A DNA stretch of 64,000 nt from Phenylobacterium zucineum HLK1 (lineage in GTDB: Bacteria > Pseudomonadota > Alphaproteobacteria > Caulobacterales > Caulobacteraceae), in assembly GCF_000017265.1 (NCBI RefSeq), contig NC_011144.1, forward strand, positions 1,404,001-1,468,000, read 5' to 3'. Under the pieces are notes generated by a model. That model was not told the origin of the DNA and made no database searches. It saw only the letters and a list, made by a program, of their open reading frames with translations. Position numbers and translations under genes: made by a program. Positions 15,222 to 24,841 of the stretch are shown here, piece by piece (the stretch's first letter is position 1; every line of letters starts with the position of its first letter).

Positions 15222-15232
15222 GGTCTTTGAAA
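15222..15232 (+). promoter_or_regulatory. boxA-like antitermination element in the rpsJ leader
   Basis: GGTCTTTGAAA resembles boxA elements of rRNA operons (core around CTCTTTGA/A), which bind NusB together with S10 (NusE). It lies 53 bases ahead of rpsJ, the gene for S10 itself. The match is partial, with GTCTTTGA instead of CTCTTTGA. Confidence 0.4.
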
Positions 15233-15284
15233 TGGTCGAGATCACGCGGGCGGGCCGCCGTCTGTAGGGAAATGTAAGAGCGAT

Positions 15285-15593
15285 ATGGATCGTCAGAACA
15301 TCCGCATTCGGCTCAAAGCCTTCGATCACCGCGTGCTGGATCATTCCACCCGCGAGATCGTGAACACCGCCAAGCGGACTGGCGCGACCGTGCGCGGGCC
15401 TATCCCGCTGCCGACGCGCATCGAGAAATTCACCGTCAACCGTTCGCCGCACATCGACAAGAAGTCGCGCGAGCAGTTCGAAATCCGCACGCACAAGCGC
15501 GTGCTCGACATCGTCGACCCCACCCCGCAGACCGTGGACGCGCTCATGAAGCTCGACCTGTCCGCCGGCGTGGACGTCGAGATCAAGCTCTAA
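15285..15593 (+). CDS. rpsJ: 30S ribosomal protein S10 (NusE)
   Basis: S10 (102 residues) is part of the 30S head and also acts as NusE in transcription antitermination with NusB. The blocks [43 protein letters not shown] and [23 protein letters not shown] are diagnostic. It is the first gene of the S10-spc block and follows a leader of about 235 bases with a hairpin and a boxA-like site. rplC starts 13 bases after the stop. Confidence 0.99.
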   Translation: MDRQNIRIRLKAFDHRVLDHSTREIVNTAKRTGATVRGPIPLPTRIEKFTVNRSPHIDKKSREQFEIRTHKRVLDIVDPTPQTVDALMKLDLSAGVDVEIKL

Positions 15594-15606
15594 GGGGATC
15601 GGTCCG

Positions 15607-16392
15607 ATGCGTACCGGCGTGATCGCCAAGAAGCTGGGCATGGCGCGCTTCTTCGACGAAGCGGGCGTCCATGTGCCCGTGACGGTCCTCAGCCTCGAAG
15701 GCTGCCAGGTCGTCGCCCACCGCACCAAGGACAAGGACGGCTACGTGGCCCTCCAGTTGGGTGCGGGCTCCAAGAAGCCGAAGAACACCTCGAAGGGCCT
15801 GCGCGGCCACTTCGCCAAAGGCCAGGTCGAGCCCAAGGCCAAGCTCGTCGAGTTCAAGGTCTCGGAAGACAACCTCATCGACGTGGGCGCCGAGCTCACG
15901 GCCGACCATTTCGTGCCCGGCCAGAAGGTCGACATCACCGGCACGACGGTGGGTAAGGGCTTCGCCGGCGCCATGAAGCGCTGGAACTTCGGCGGCCTGC
16001 GCGCCACCCACGGCGTGTCCGTGTCGCACCGCTCGCACGGTTCGACCGGTCAGCGCCAGGATCCGGGCCGCACGTTCCCGGGCAAGAAGATGGCCGGCCA
16101 CTACGGCCAGGAAACCGTCACCACCCTCAACCTCACCGTCTGGCGCGTCGACGCCGAGCGCGGCCTCATCCTGGTCAAGGGCGCCGTCCCCGGGACCGAA
16201 GGCACGTTCGTGAAGATCCGCGACGCGGTGAAGGCTGCGCTGCCGGCCGATGCGCCGAAGCCTGGCGCGTTCCGCGGCGCCGGCGCCCCGACCCCGGTCG
16301 AGGCCGCCGCCGACGAGGCCGCGCCGGCCGAAGAACCCGCCGTGACCGAAGCGCCGGCCGCCGAGGCGACTGAAGCTGGGGATCAAGCCTAA
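15607..16392 (+). CDS. rplC: 50S ribosomal protein L3, with acidic Ala-rich C-terminal tail
   Basis: L3 (261 residues) nucleates 50S assembly near the peptidyl-transferase centre. [45 protein letters not shown] and [23 protein letters not shown] are characteristic. The protein is longer than the roughly 210 residues of E. coli L3 because of a low-complexity tail from about residue 226, rich in Ala, Glu and Pro ([19 protein letters not shown]). Such tails occur in other Alphaproteobacteria. The stop overlaps the rplD start by one base (TAATG). Confidence 0.99.
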   Translation: MRTGVIAKKLGMARFFDEAGVHVPVTVLSLEGCQVVAHRTKDKDGYVALQLGAGSKKPKNTSKGLRGHFAKGQVEPKAKLVEFKVSEDNLIDVGAELTADHFVPGQKVDITGTTVGKGFAGAMKRWNFGGLRATHGVSVSHRSHGSTGQRQDPGRTFPGKKMAGHYGQETVTTLNLTVWRVDAERGLILVKGAVPGTEGTFVKIRDAVKAALPADAPKPGAFRGAGAPTPVEAAADEAAPAEEPAVTEAPAAEATEAGDQA

Positions 16393-17030
16393 TGAAACTC
16401 GACGTCATCAAGCTGGACGGCGGGAAGGGCGGCTCGATCGAGCTCCCCGACGACATCTTCGGCATCGAAGAGATCCGCGCCGACATCCTGCAGCGCTGCG
16501 TCACCTGGCAGCTCGCCAAGCGCCGCGCCGGCACGCACAAGATCCAGGTCCGCAACGAGGTCTCTCGTACGGGCAAGAAGATGTACAAGCAGAAGGGCAC
16601 CGGCGGCGCCCGTCACGGCTCGCGCCGTGCGGCCCAGTTCGTCGGCGGCGCCAAGGCCCACGGTCCCGTGGTCCGCAGCCACGCCTTCGACCTGCCCAAG
16701 AAGGTCCGCGCGCTCGCCCTGCGGCACGCGCTGTCCTCGAAGGCCAAGGACGGCTCGCTGATCGTGCTCGACTCCGCGACGCTGACGGAGGCCAAGACGG
16801 CCGCCCTGCGCGCCAGCTTCGAGAAGATCGGCGTGACCAACGCGCTGGTGATCGCCGGCGCCCAGGTCGACAACAACCTGAAGCTCGCCGCCCGGAACAT
16901 CCCGAACGTGGACGTGCTGCCGAACGCCGGCCTGAACGTCTACGACGTGCTGCGCCGCCGCACCCTCGTCCTGACCAAGGACGCGGTGGCCGCGATCCAG
17001 GCGCGTTTCCAGCCTGAGGAGGCCGCGTGA
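16392..17030 (+). CDS. rplD: 50S ribosomal protein L4
   Basis: L4 (212 residues) lines the peptide exit tunnel. The tunnel loop is visible as [24 protein letters not shown]; the start ([24 protein letters not shown]) and the C-terminal [19 protein letters not shown] are normal. In E. coli this protein represses the S10 operon at the leader and in translation. Here it overlaps rplC by one base and rplW by one base (TGATG), which points to coupled translation. Confidence 0.99.
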   Translation: MKLDVIKLDGGKGGSIELPDDIFGIEEIRADILQRCVTWQLAKRRAGTHKIQVRNEVSRTGKKMYKQKGTGGARHGSRRAAQFVGGAKAHGPVVRSHAFDLPKKVRALALRHALSSKAKDGSLIVLDSATLTEAKTAALRASFEKIGVTNALVIAGAQVDNNLKLAARNIPNVDVLPNAGLNVYDVLRRRTLVLTKDAVAAIQARFQPEEAA

Positions 17031-17332
17031 TGGCCGTCGAGCCCACCGTCCGCCACTACGACACGATCCTGTCGCCGATCATCACGGAAAAGGCCACGCT
17101 GCTCTCCGAGCAGAACAAGGTCGTCTTCCGTGTCGCCGGCGACGCGACGAAGGACGAGATCGCCGCTGCGGTCGAGGCGCTGTTCAAGGTCAACGTCACG
17201 AAGGTCAACACGATCAACGTGAAGGGCAAGACCAAGCGCTTCCGCGGCATCGTCGGGCGCCGTTCCGACGTCAAGAAAGCGATCGTGACCCTGGCCGAAG
17301 GCCAGTCGATCGACATCACCACGGGGCTCTGA
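17030..17332 (+). CDS. rplW: 50S ribosomal protein L23
   Basis: L23 (100 residues) sits at the tunnel exit and is the docking point for trigger factor and the signal recognition particle. [19 protein letters not shown] and [15 protein letters not shown] are family blocks. I use ATG 17030 rather than the GTG one codon upstream, because GAGGAGG at 17016-17022 is then at 7-base spacing and the ATG overlaps the rplD stop. rplB begins 4 bases after the stop. Confidence 0.98.
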   Translation: MAVEPTVRHYDTILSPIITEKATLLSEQNKVVFRVAGDATKDEIAAAVEALFKVNVTKVNTINVKGKTKRFRGIVGRRSDVKKAIVTLAEGQSIDITTGL

Positions 17333-17336
17333 TCCG

Positions 17337-18173
17337 ATGGCTCTGAAGCAGTTCAATCCGACGTCGCCGGGTCGCCGCCAGCTGGTGCTGGTGGACAAGT
17401 CCGAGCTCCACAAGGGCCGGCCCGAGAAGTCGCTCGTCGAAGGCCTGACCAAGTCGGGCGGCCGCGGCGGCAACGGCCGCATCTCGGTCCGCTTCCGCGG
17501 CGGCGGCGCCAAGCGCCTGTACCGCGTGATCGACTTCAAGCGGCGCAAGTTCGACGTGCCCGCTACGGTCGAGCGCCTGGAGTACGACCCGAACCGTTCG
17601 GCCTTCATCGCCCTGGTGAAGTACGAGGACGGCGAGCTGGCCTACATCCTGGCCCCGCAGCGCCTGAAGGTCGGCGACCAGGTGATCGCCGCCGAGAAGG
17701 CGGACGTGAAGCCGGGCAACGCCATGCCGCTGCGCGGCATGCCGATCGGCACGATCATCCACAACGTCGAGCTGAAGCCCCTGAAGGGCGGGCAGATCGC
17801 CCGTTCGGCCGGGACCTACGCCCAGCTCGTCGGCCGTGACGCCGGCTACGCGCAGATCCGCCTGAACTCGGGCGAGCTGCGCATGGTGCAGGACGGCTGC
17901 ATGGCCACCGTGGGCGCGGTGTCGAACCCCGACCACATGAACGAGAGCCTCGGCAAGGCCGGCCGCTCGCGTCACAAGGGCCGTCGCCCGCACGTCCGCG
18001 GCGTCGCCATGAACCCGATCGACCACCCGCACGGCGGCGGCGAAGGCCGCACCTCGGGCGGCCGTCACCCGGTCACCCCGTGGGGCAAGCCCACGAAGGG
18101 CCGCAAGACCCGCAAGAACAAGGCGACGGACAAGTTCATCATCCGCTCGCGCCACGCTCGGAAGGCTCGCTAA
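17337..18173 (+). CDS. rplB: 50S ribosomal protein L2
   Basis: L2 (278 residues) joins the two subunits and is needed for peptidyl transfer. The catalytic-region signature [17 protein letters not shown] with its conserved histidine is present near the C-terminus, and the N-terminal [15 protein letters not shown] stretch appears as [19 protein letters not shown]. Full length. rpsS starts 3 bases after the stop. Confidence 0.99.
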   Translation: MALKQFNPTSPGRRQLVLVDKSELHKGRPEKSLVEGLTKSGGRGGNGRISVRFRGGGAKRLYRVIDFKRRKFDVPATVERLEYDPNRSAFIALVKYEDGELAYILAPQRLKVGDQVIAAEKADVKPGNAMPLRGMPIGTIIHNVELKPLKGGQIARSAGTYAQLVGRDAGYAQIRLNSGELRMVQDGCMATVGAVSNPDHMNESLGKAGRSRHKGRRPHVRGVAMNPIDHPHGGGEGRTSGGRHPVTPWGKPTKGRKTRKNKATDKFIIRSRHARKAR

Positions 18174-18176
18174 CCG

Positions 18177-18455
18177 ATGACCCGCTCCGTCTGGAAAGGC
18201 CCGTTCGTCGACGGGTACCTGCTCAAGAAGGCCGAGGCCGCGCAGTCCTCGGGCCGGAAGGACGTGATCAAGACCTGGTCGCGCCGCTCGACCATCATGC
18301 CCCAGTTCGTGGGCCTGACGTTCGGCGTGCACAACGGCCACAAGCACGTGCCGGTGCTGATCTCGGAAGACATGGTCGGCATGAAGCTGGGCGAGTTCGC
18401 CCCCACGCGCTTCTTCCCCGGCCACGCCGCCGACAAGAAGGCCAAGAGGAAGTAA
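18177..18455 (+). CDS. rpsS: 30S ribosomal protein S19
   Basis: S19 (92 residues) lies at the top of the 30S head and contacts S13 and the A-site t[43 protein letters not shown] and [19 protein letters not shown] match the family along the full length. It sits between rplB and rplV, with one base before the rplV ATG, so translation is probably coupled. Confidence 0.99.
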   Translation: MTRSVWKGPFVDGYLLKKAEAAQSSGRKDVIKTWSRRSTIMPQFVGLTFGVHNGHKHVPVLISEDMVGMKLGEFAPTRFFPGHAADKKAKRK

Positions 18456-18456
18456 G

Positions 18457-18837
18457 ATGGCCAAGCAAGCGAAAGCCCGGCGGCTCGCCGGGATCGAGGC
18501 GATGGCCAAGGTGCGGACCCTCCGCACCAGCCCGCGCAAGCTCAACCTGGTGGCCCAGTCGATCCGCGGCCTCAAGGTTCAGCGCGCCCTCAACGAGCTG
18601 GAGTTCAGCCACAAGCGCATCGCCCGCGATGTGCGCAAGGCGCTCTACTCGGCCATCTCGAACGCCGAGAACAACCACAACCTCGACATCGACAACCTGG
18701 TCGTGGCCGAGGCCTTCGTCGGCAAGAACCTGATCATGAAGCGCTTCCACGCCCGTGCGCGCGGTCGCGCCTCGCGCATCGAGAAGCCGTTCAGCGAGAT
18801 CACCATCGTGGTCCGCGAGCAAGGTGAGGCCGCCTAA
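18457..18837 (+). CDS. rplV: 50S ribosomal protein L22
   Basis: L22 (126 residues) forms part of the exit tunnel constriction with L4. The N-terminal helix [25 protein letters not shown] and the hairpin and C-terminal block [23 protein letters not shown] are standard. The short N-terminal extension ([18 protein letters not shown]) is seen in related species. Its stop overlaps the rpsC ATG by one base (TAATG). Confidence 0.98.
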   Translation: MAKQAKARRLAGIEAMAKVRTLRTSPRKLNLVAQSIRGLKVQRALNELEFSHKRIARDVRKALYSAISNAENNHNLDIDNLVVAEAFVGKNLIMKRFHARARGRASRIEKPFSEITIVVREQGEAA

Positions 18838-19598
18838 TGGGTCAGAAGATCAATCCCGTCGGGCTGCGTCTCGGCATCAACCGCACCTGGGACAGCCGCT
18901 GGTTCGCCGACGGCCCCGAGTACGGCCGCCTGCTGCACGAGGACATCAAGGTCCGCCGGGCGCTGAAGAAGCGCCTGTACCAGGCCGGCGTGTCGCGGAT
19001 CATCATCGAGCGTCCGCACAAGAAGTGCCGCATCACCATCTATGCCGCGCGCCCCGGCGTGATCATCGGCAAGAAGGGCGCGGACATCGAGAAGCTGCGC
19101 AAGGACGTCGCGGCGATGACGGACGGCGAGGTTCACCTGAACATCGTCGAGATCCGCAAGCCCGAGACCGACGCCCAGCTGATCGCCGAGAACATCGCCC
19201 AGCAGCTCGAGCGCCGCGTGGCCTTCCGCCGCGCCATGAAGCGTTCGATGCAGTCGGCGATGCGCCTGGGCGCCAAGGGCGTCCGGATCAACGTCTCGGG
19301 CCGCCTCGGCGGCGCCGAAATCGCCCGCATGGAGTGGTACCGCGAAGGCCGCGTGCCGCTGCACACCCTGCGCGCCGACGTGGACTACGGCTTCACCGAG
19401 GCCAAGACCACCTACGGCGTGATCGGCGTGAAGGTGTGGGTGTTCAAGGGCGAAGTGCTCGAGCACGACCCGATGGCCCTCGACAAGCGCCTGGCCGGCG
19501 AGAGCGGCCCGGCCGGCGAAGGCGGCGGCCGTGAGCGCGGCGACCGTCCCGATCGTGGCCCCCGGCGCGAGCGCCGCGGCGAGCCGTCGAACGCCTAA
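18837..19598 (+). CDS. rpsC: 30S ribosomal protein S3, with Gly/Arg-rich tail
   Basis: S3 (253 residues) forms the mRNA entry tunnel and has helicase-like activity with S4 and S5. The KH domain carries [16 protein letters not shown]; the C-terminal domain has [28 protein letters not shown] low-complexity tail rich in Gly, Arg, Asp and Pro starts after about residue 220 and makes it longer than E. coli S3 (233). It overlaps rplV by one base; rplP follows after 13 bases. Confidence 0.99.
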   Translation: MGQKINPVGLRLGINRTWDSRWFADGPEYGRLLHEDIKVRRALKKRLYQAGVSRIIIERPHKKCRITIYAARPGVIIGKKGADIEKLRKDVAAMTDGEVHLNIVEIRKPETDAQLIAENIAQQLERRVAFRRAMKRSMQSAMRLGAKGVRINVSGRLGGAEIARMEWYREGRVPLHTLRADVDYGFTEAKTTYGVIGVKVWVFKGEVLEHDPMALDKRLAGESGPAGEGGGRERGDRPDRGPRRERRGEPSNA

Positions 19599-19611
19599 GG
19601 ATCGCTAAGCC

Positions 19612-20040
19612 ATGCTGTCTCCGAAGAAGACCAAGTACCGCAAGCAGTTCAAGGGCCGCATCCACGGCACGGCCAAGGGCGGGTTCACGCTGAACTTCGG
19701 CTCGTACGGCCTGAAGTCCATGGAGCCCGAGCGGATCACTGCGCGGCAGATCGAGGCGGCCCGCCGCGCGATCACCCGCCAGATGAAGCGCCAGGGCCGG
19801 GTGTGGATCCGGGTGTTCCCCGACGTGCCGGTGACCGGCAAGCCGGCGGAAGTCCGGATGGGTTCGGGCAAGGGTTCGGTCGAGTACTGGGCCGCCCGCG
19901 TCCACCCTGGCCGCATCATGTTCGAAATCGACGGGGTGCCGGATGACGTCGCCCGCGAAGCCCTGCGCCTCGGCGCGGCCAAGCTTCCGGTGAAGACCCG
20001 CATCGTCACCCGCATCGACGCCGCCGTGGAGCACGCGTGA
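19612..20040 (+). CDS. rplP: 50S ribosomal protein L16
   Basis: L16 (142 residues) helps position the A-site t[60 protein letters not shown] and [13 protein letters not shown] are diagnostic. RMGSGKG contains the arginine region hydroxylated in E. coli. The length is slightly above the 136-138 typical of other bacteria. The stop overlaps the rpmC start (TGATG). Confidence 0.99.
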
Positions 20041-20234
20041 TGAAGATCGACGAAGTCCGGGGCATGACGCCCGACCAGCTGAACGAGCAGCTCGTGGCCC
20101 TCAAGAAGGAGCAGTTCAACCTGCGCTTCCAGAAGGCGACGGGTCAGATCGAGAAGACCCACCGCGTAGACGAGGTGCGCAAGGATATCGCGCGCATCAA
20201 GACCGTCCTGCGCGCCAAGCAGGCCCAGGCCTGA
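20040..20234 (+). CDS. rpmC: 50S ribosomal protein L29
   Basis: L29 (64 residues) is a two-helix protein near the tunnel exit. The block [37 protein letters not shown] is typical. I take ATG 20040, which overlaps the rplP stop; the GTG one codon earlier is the alternative. rpsQ follows after 14 bases in the standard L16-L29-S17 order. Confidence 0.98.
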
Positions 20235-20248
20235 GGAGACTGACGCAA

Positions 20249-20497
20249 ATGCCGAAGCGAATCCTCGAGGGCGTCGTCGTCTCCGACAAGGGCGACAAGA
20301 CGGTTGTGGTGAAGGTCGAGCGGACCTTCCTCCATCCGGTGCTGAAGAAGACCGTCCGCCGGTCGAAGAAGTACCACGCCCACGACGAGGCCAACACGTA
20401 CAAGGTCGGCGAGGTCGCCCGCATCATCGAATGCGCGCCCAAGTCGAAGCTGAAAACCTGGGAAGTGCTGCCTAAGGGCGGCGCGGCCCAAGCGTAA
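20249..20497 (+). CDS. rpsQ: 30S ribosomal protein S17
   Basis: S17 (82 residues) is a primary 16S-binding OB-fold protein. [55 protein letters not shown] matches the family along the whole length. GAGGAG-like AGGAGAC lies just before the ATG. rplN starts 12 bases after the stop. Confidence 0.98.
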   Translation: MPKRILEGVVVSDKGDKTVVVKVERTFLHPVLKKTVRRSKKYHAHDEANTYKVGEVARIIECAPKSKLKTWEVLPKGGAAQA

Positions 20498-20509
20498 GGA
20501 TCCGGATCC

Positions 20510-20878
20510 ATGATCCAGATGCAAACTAACCTGGACGTCGCCGACAACTCCGGCGCCCGCCGGGTCATGTGCATCAAGGTGCTCGGCGGCGCCAAGCGGC
20601 GCTACGCCGGCGTCGGCGACAAGATCGTCGTCTCCGTGAAGGAGGCGATCCCGCGCGGCCGCGTGAAGAAGGGCGACGTGCTGCAGGCGATCGTCGTGCG
20701 CACCAGCCAGGGCATCAAGCGCAAGGACGGCTCGGTGATCCGCTTCGACAAGAACGCGGCCGTGATCGTCAACAAGCAATCCGAGCCGATCGGCACGCGG
20801 ATCTTCGGGCCTGTTCCCCGCGAACTGCGCGCCAAGAACCACATGAAGATCATCTCGCTCGCCCCCGAGGTGCTGTAA
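20510..20878 (+). CDS. rplN: 50S ribosomal protein L14
   Basis: L14 (122 residues) is a beta-barrel protein at the subunit interface and the anti-association target of Rsf[47 protein letters not shown] and [13 protein letters not shown] are standard; the length is normal. Its stop codon overlaps the rplX ATG by one base (TAATG). Confidence 0.99.
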   Translation: MIQMQTNLDVADNSGARRVMCIKVLGGAKRRYAGVGDKIVVSVKEAIPRGRVKKGDVLQAIVVRTSQGIKRKDGSVIRFDKNAAVIVNKQSEPIGTRIFGPVPRELRAKNHMKIISLAPEVL

Positions 20879-21192
20879 TGGCGTCGAAGATCAAGAAGGG
20901 CGACCGCGTGGTCGTCCTCACCGGCAAGGACAAGGGCCGCGAGGGCTCGGTCCTGAAGGTGTTCCCGAAGGAACAGCGCGTGCTGGTGGAGGGCCTGAAC
21001 ATGGTCCAGCGCCACACCCGTCCGTCCCAGCTCGATCCCCAGGGCGGGATCAAGAACAAGGAAGCGCCGCTCCACCTGTCGAACGTGGCCATCGTCGATT
21101 CCAAGGGCAAGCCGACCCGCGTCGGCTTCCGCGTGGAAGGCGACAAGAAGGTGCGGTTCGCCAAGACGACCGGCGAGGTGATCAATGGCTGA
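20878..21192 (+). CDS. rplX: 50S ribosomal protein L24
   Basis: L24 (104 residues) starts 50S assembly at the 5' domain of 23S rRNA. The KOW motif appears as [38 protein letters not shown] 20878 overlaps the rplN stop; the frame is open further upstream but that part is not L24. The rplX end overlaps the rplE start by 8 bases. Confidence 0.98.
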   Translation: MASKIKKGDRVVVLTGKDKGREGSVLKVFPKEQRVLVEGLNMVQRHTRPSQLDPQGGIKNKEAPLHLSNVAIVDSKGKPTRVGFRVEGDKKVRFAKTTGEVING

Positions 21193-21745
21193 TCAAGCTT
21201 ACGAACCGCGGCTGAAGACCGAGTACCGCGAGCGCATCCGCAAGTCGCTCAAGGACCGGTTCGGCTACAGCAACGAGATGCAGATCCCGAAGCTGGAGAA
21301 GATCGTGATCAACATGGGTGTCGGCGAGGCTGTCGCCGACTCCAAGAAGATCCAGTCCGCGATGGCCGACCTGGCGAAGATCGCCGGCCAGAAGCCCGTG
21401 TCGACCAAGGCGCGGACCTCGATCGCCGGCTTCAAGCTGCGCGAAGGCATGACGGTGGGCTGCAAGGTCACCCTGCGCAAGGACCGGATGTACGAGTTCC
21501 TTGACCGGCTGATCACCATCGCCCTGCCGCGGGTGAAGGACTTCCGGGGCCTGAAGCCCACGTCGTTCGACGGCCGCGGCAACTACGCCATGGGTCTGAA
21601 GGAGCACATCGTGTTCCCGGAGATCAACTACGACCAGATCGACCAGATCTGGGGCATGGACATCATCGTCACCACGACTGCGAAGACCGACGACGAAGCC
21701 CGCGAGCTTCTCAAGGAATTCCAGTTCCCGTTCGTTCAGCAATAA
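21185..21745 (+). CDS. rplE: 50S ribosomal protein L5
   Basis: L5 (186 residues) binds 5S rRNA and contacts the P-site tRNA. The blocks [42 protein letters not shown] and [18 protein letters not shown] are diagnostic. The ATG lies 8 bases inside rplX, implying coupled translation. rpsN follows after 20 bases with GGGAAGGAAGAG as a strong ribosome site. Confidence 0.99.
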   Translation: MADQAYEPRLKTEYRERIRKSLKDRFGYSNEMQIPKLEKIVINMGVGEAVADSKKIQSAMADLAKIAGQKPVSTKARTSIAGFKLREGMTVGCKVTLRKDRMYEFLDRLITIALPRVKDFRGLKPTSFDGRGNYAMGLKEHIVFPEINYDQIDQIWGMDIIVTTTAKTDDEARELLKEFQFPFVQQ

Positions 21746-21765
21746 GCGGCGGGAAGGAAGAGAAC

Positions 21766-22071
21766 ATGGCCAAGAAAAGCGCCGTCAATCGCAACGAACG
21801 GGTCAAGAAGCTCGTCAAGCAATACGCCGCCAAGCGCGAGGCGCTGAAGGCGATCGCCAACGACGAGAGCCTGCCCCTCGAGGAGCGCTTCGAAGCGCGC
21901 CTGAAGCTGGCCGAGCTGCCGCGCAATTCCGCGGCCGTTCGCATCCGCAACCGCTGTGAGGTGACGGGCCGTCCGCGCGCCTATTACCGCAAGCTGAAGA
22001 TGAGCCGGGTCTCCCTGCGCGAACTGGGTTCGCACGGGCTGATCCCGGGCCTCGTCAAGTCGAGCTGGTAG
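21766..22071 (+). CDS. rpsN: 30S ribosomal protein S14, long zinc-free type
   Basis: This S14 has 101 residues and lacks the CxxC zinc knuckles of the short (C+) form. It is therefore the C-minus type usual in Proteobacteria. [65 protein letters not shown] is the conserved C-terminal half. It helps assemble the 30S head. rpsH starts 10 bases after the stop. Confidence 0.99.
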   Translation: MAKKSAVNRNERVKKLVKQYAAKREALKAIANDESLPLEERFEARLKLAELPRNSAAVRIRNRCEVTGRPRAYYRKLKMSRVSLRELGSHGLIPGLVKSSW

Positions 22072-22081
22072 GAGGGTCAAG

Positions 22082-22477
22082 ATGGTCAACGACCCGATCG
22101 GCGATCTGATCGCCCGCATCAAGAACGCCGCCTCGCGCGGCCGGTCCAAGCTGACGACGCCGGCGTCGAAGATGCGCGCGCGCGTCCTCGACGTGCTGGC
22201 CGAGGAAGGCTACATCCGCGGCTACCAGCTGGTGCAGAAGCCCGGCGCGTTCCCGGAATTCGAGATCGAGCTGAAGTACTTCGACGGCCAGCCGGTCATC
22301 GTCGAGATCAGCCGCGTCTCCAAGCCCGGCCGCCGCGTCTATTCGTCGATCAAGGACCTGAAGCCCGTGAAGAACGGCCTCGGGATCTCGATCCTCTCGA
22401 CGCCCAAGGGCGTCATGTCCGACAACGCCGCCCGCGAGGCGAACGTTGGCGGCGAAGTCCTCTGCCGGGTCTACTAA
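22082..22477 (+). CDS. rpsH: 30S ribosomal protein S8
   Basis: S8 (131 residues) binds the central domain of 16S rRNA and in E. coli represses the spc operon. [67 protein letters not shown] and the C-terminal GGEVLCRVY are standard. rplF starts one base after the stop. Confidence 0.99.
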   Translation: MVNDPIGDLIARIKNAASRGRSKLTTPASKMRARVLDVLAEEGYIRGYQLVQKPGAFPEFEIELKYFDGQPVIVEISRVSKPGRRVYSSIKDLKPVKNGLGISILSTPKGVMSDNAAREANVGGEVLCRVY

Positions 22478-22478
22478 G

Positions 22479-23012
22479 ATGTCTCGTATCGGTAAGAAGG
22501 CGGTCGCTGTCCCCAGCGGGGTGACGGTGACCATCGACGGCCAGACGGTGACGGTGAAGGGGCCCAAGGGCCAACTCGCCTGGACGGTCGCCGAAGAGAT
22601 CGAGGTCCGCCAGGAAGGCGCCGAGATCCTGCTCTCCAAGCGGGACGAGAGCACCCGGGCGCAAGCCATGTGGGGCCTGTCGCGCACCCTGGTGAACAAC
22701 ATGGTCGTGGGCGTCACCCAGGGCTATGAGCAGACCCTCGAGCTCGTGGGCGTCGGCTACCGCGCCGCGATGAAGGGCCAGGCGCTCTCCATGCAGCTCG
22801 GCTTCAGCCACGACGTGGACGTCGCGCCCCCGGCCGGCATCACGTTCGCGACGCCGAAGCAGACCGAGATCAAAATCTCGGGCATCGACAAGCAGCTGGT
22901 CGGCGAAACCGCCGCCCGGATCCGCCGCCTCCGTCCGCCGGAGCCCTACAAGGGCAAGGGCGTGCGGTATGCCGGCGAGAACGTCCGGCGCAAGGAAGGC
23001 AAGAAGAAGTAA
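22479..23012 (+). CDS. rplF: 50S ribosomal protein L6
   Basis: L6 (177 residues) lies near the factor-binding site of the 50S subunit. [38 protein letters not shown] and the C-terminal [19 protein letters not shown] are diagnostic. The frame is open 11 codons upstream into rpsH, but ATG 22479 gives the standard MSRIGKK start. rplR follows after 3 bases. Confidence 0.99.
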   Translation: MSRIGKKAVAVPSGVTVTIDGQTVTVKGPKGQLAWTVAEEIEVRQEGAEILLSKRDESTRAQAMWGLSRTLVNNMVVGVTQGYEQTLELVGVGYRAAMKGQALSMQLGFSHDVDVAPPAGITFATPKQTEIKISGIDKQLVGETAARIRRLRPPEPYKGKGVRYAGENVRRKEGKKK

Positions 23013-23015
23013 GCC

Positions 23016-23372
23016 ATGGCGCTCTCTCCCCGCGACACCACCAAGCGCCGCGCGCAGCGCGTCCGCACCCGCCTCCGCAAGGTGGCGAACGGCCGTCCGC
23101 GTCTGTCGGTCTTCCGCTCGGCCAAGAACATCTACGCCCAGGTCATCGACGATGAGCGCGGCGTGACCCTGGCCGCGGCCTCCTCGCTGGAAGGCGAGAA
23201 GAAGGACAAGGGCTCGGACAAGGACGCCGCCGCCCGCGTGGGCGCCCTGGTCGCCCAACGGGCGATCGAGAAGGGCGTCAAGGACGTCGTCTTCGACCGT
23301 GGCGGCTACCTGTACCATGGCCGGGTGAAGGCCCTGGCCGACGCCGCGCGCGAAGCCGGCCTGAATTTCTAA
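23016..23372 (+). CDS. rplR: 50S ribosomal protein L18
   Basis: L18 (118 residues) binds 5S rRNA with L5 and L25. [33 protein letters not shown] and [30 protein letters not shown] are family blocks. It lies between rplF and rpsE in the normal spc order, with 10 bases before rpsE. Confidence 0.99.
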   Translation: MALSPRDTTKRRAQRVRTRLRKVANGRPRLSVFRSAKNIYAQVIDDERGVTLAAASSLEGEKKDKGSDKDAAARVGALVAQRAIEKGVKDVVFDRGGYLYHGRVKALADAAREAGLNF

Positions 23373-23382
23373 GGAACGATCG

Positions 23383-23970
23383 ATGGCTCGCAGGAACGAA
23401 GAGCGCGGCGACCGTCGCAATCGCGAAGAAGAACGCGACAGCGAAATCGTCGAGAAGCTGGTCCACATCAACCGCGTCGCGGCCACCGTTAAGGGCGGCC
23501 GCCGGTTCTCCTTCGCCGCCCTGATGGTGGTCGGCGACCAGAAGGGCCGCGTGGGCTTCGGTCACGGCAAGGCGCGCGAAGTGCCGGAAGCCATCCGCAA
23601 GGCGACCGAAGAGGCCAAGAAGTCGATGATCCGCGTGCCGCTCCGCGAGAGCCGCACCCTGCACCACGACGGCGCTGGCCGCTGGGGCGCGGGCAAGGTG
23701 ATGGTCCGCGCTGCGCCTCCCGGCACCGGCGTCATCGCCGGCGGTCCGATGCGCGCGGTGCTGGAAACCCTGGGCGTCCAGGACGTCGTCGGCAAGTCGG
23801 TCGGCTCGTCCAACCCCTACAACATGGTGCGCGCGACCTTCGAGGCGCTGAAGGCCCAGTCTTCGCCCCGCCAGGTCGCCGCCAAGCGCGGCAAGAAGGT
23901 CTCCGACGTGATCGGCCGCAGGGCCGACGGCGCTTCGGCGGCCCAGCCGGCCGCGGATGCGGAAGGTTAA
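23383..23970 (+). CDS. rpsE: 30S ribosomal protein S5
   Basis: S5 (195 residues) lines the mRNA entry and affects decoding accuracy. [26 protein letters not shown] and [46 protein letters not shown] are diagnostic. It has a short charged N-terminal extension ([18 protein letters not shown]) and an Ala-rich end, so it is longer than E. coli S5 (167), as in other Alphaproteobacteria. rpmD follows after 5 bases. Confidence 0.99.
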   Translation: MARRNEERGDRRNREEERDSEIVEKLVHINRVAATVKGGRRFSFAALMVVGDQKGRVGFGHGKAREVPEAIRKATEEAKKSMIRVPLRESRTLHHDGAGRWGAGKVMVRAAPPGTGVIAGGPMRAVLETLGVQDVVGKSVGSSNPYNMVRATFEALKAQSSPRQVAAKRGKKVSDVIGRRADGASAAQPAADAEG

Positions 23971-23975
23971 GTCAC

Positions 23976-24155
23976 ATGGCCAAGATCACCGTTCGCCAGA
24001 CCGGCAGCCCGATCCGCCGGACCAAGGACCAGCGCGCCACGCTCGTCGGCCTCGGCCTGAACCGCGTGGGCCGGGTCTCCACCCTTGAGGACACGCCCGC
24101 GGTCCGCGGGATGGTCGCCAAGGTGGCGCACCTCGTCGAAGTGGTGGAGGGGTAA
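23976..24155 (+). CDS. rpmD: 50S ribosomal protein L30
   Basis: L30 is a 59-residue protein starting [20 protein letters not shown] and containing the conserved [12 protein letters not shown]. This is the expected size and position, between rpsE and rplO. It contacts helix regions near the factor-binding side of the 50S subunit. The next gene, rplO, starts 108 bases later, an unusually long gap for this operon that is filled by three hairpins. Confidence 0.97.
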   Translation: MAKITVRQTGSPIRRTKDQRATLVGLGLNRVGRVSTLEDTPAVRGMVAKVAHLVEVVEG

Positions 24156-24166
24156 CCTCCACCCGA

Positions 24167-24237
24167 GGGGCCTTCGGGCCCCTTTTCGGCCTTTCGGGGC
24201 CGACCGTTTTCCACAGCCGAGTCGGGGGCTTCCCCCG
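24167..24237 (+). promoter_or_regulatory. Three successive hairpins between rpmD and rplO, the first terminator-like
   Basis: GGGGCC (24167-24172) and GGCCCC (24177-24182) close a TTCG tetraloop and are followed by TTTTCGG, the form of a weak intrinsic terminator. A second pair GGCC..GGCC lies at 24188-24201, and CGGGGG (24223-24228) pairs with CCCCCG (24232-24237). Because essential genes follow without an obvious promoter, this is more likely an attenuator or RNA-stability element than a full terminator. Confidence 0.6.
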
Positions 24238-24263
24238 GCGCCAGATCTCCAAGGAGAGGCCAC

Positions 24264-24758
24264 ATGACCAAGCTGAACGAACTCGCTCCGCGCGAAGGCT
24301 CCACCAAGAACCGCATGCGCGTCGGCCGCGGCCCGGGCTCGGGCAAGGGCAAGACCGCCGGCCGCGGCGTGAAGGGCCAGAAGGCCCGGACCGGCGTCTC
24401 GATCGCCGGCTTCGAAGGCGGCCAGATGCCGCTGCACATGCGGATGCCCAAGCGCGGCTTCAACTCGCGCAATCGGAAGGACTTCGCCGAGGTGAACCTG
24501 TGGCGGATCGAGCAGGCGATCGCCGCCGGCAAGCTCGACGCCAAGGCCGCCATCGACGCCGAGGCCCTGCTGAAGGCGGGCGTCATCCGCCGCGCCAAGG
24601 ACGGTGTGAAGCTGCTGGGCAAGGGCGAGCTGAAGTCGAAGCTCAACCTCACCGTCTACTCGGCGACGGCCTCGGCCCGCGCCGCGGTCGAGAAGGCCGG
24701 CGGCAAGCTGACCACGACCAAGCCGGAAGCTGCCCAGGACGCTTCGGCGGAAGCCTGA
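24264..24758 (+). CDS. rplO: 50S ribosomal protein L15
   Basis: L15 (164 residues) is a late-assembly protein that reaches into the 50S core. [26 protein letters not shown] is the glycine-rich RNA-binding arm; [18 protein letters not shown] follows. An Ala/Thr/Glu-rich tail ([15 protein letters not shown]) extends it beyond the E. coli length of 144. AAGGAG at 24251-24256 precedes ATG 24264. secY begins 83 bases downstream. Confidence 0.99.
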   Translation: MTKLNELAPREGSTKNRMRVGRGPGSGKGKTAGRGVKGQKARTGVSIAGFEGGQMPLHMRMPKRGFNSRNRKDFAEVNLWRIEQAIAAGKLDAKAAIDAEALLKAGVIRRAKDGVKLLGKGELKSKLNLTVYSATASARAAVEKAGGKLTTTKPEAAQDASAEA

Positions 24759-24841
24759 TCCGCATCTGCGACGACGCCGGCCTCGCTATCGGGGCCGGCG
24801 CGTCCTATGTGATCCCGGTCACGAGTCAGGGGATTTGCTGA

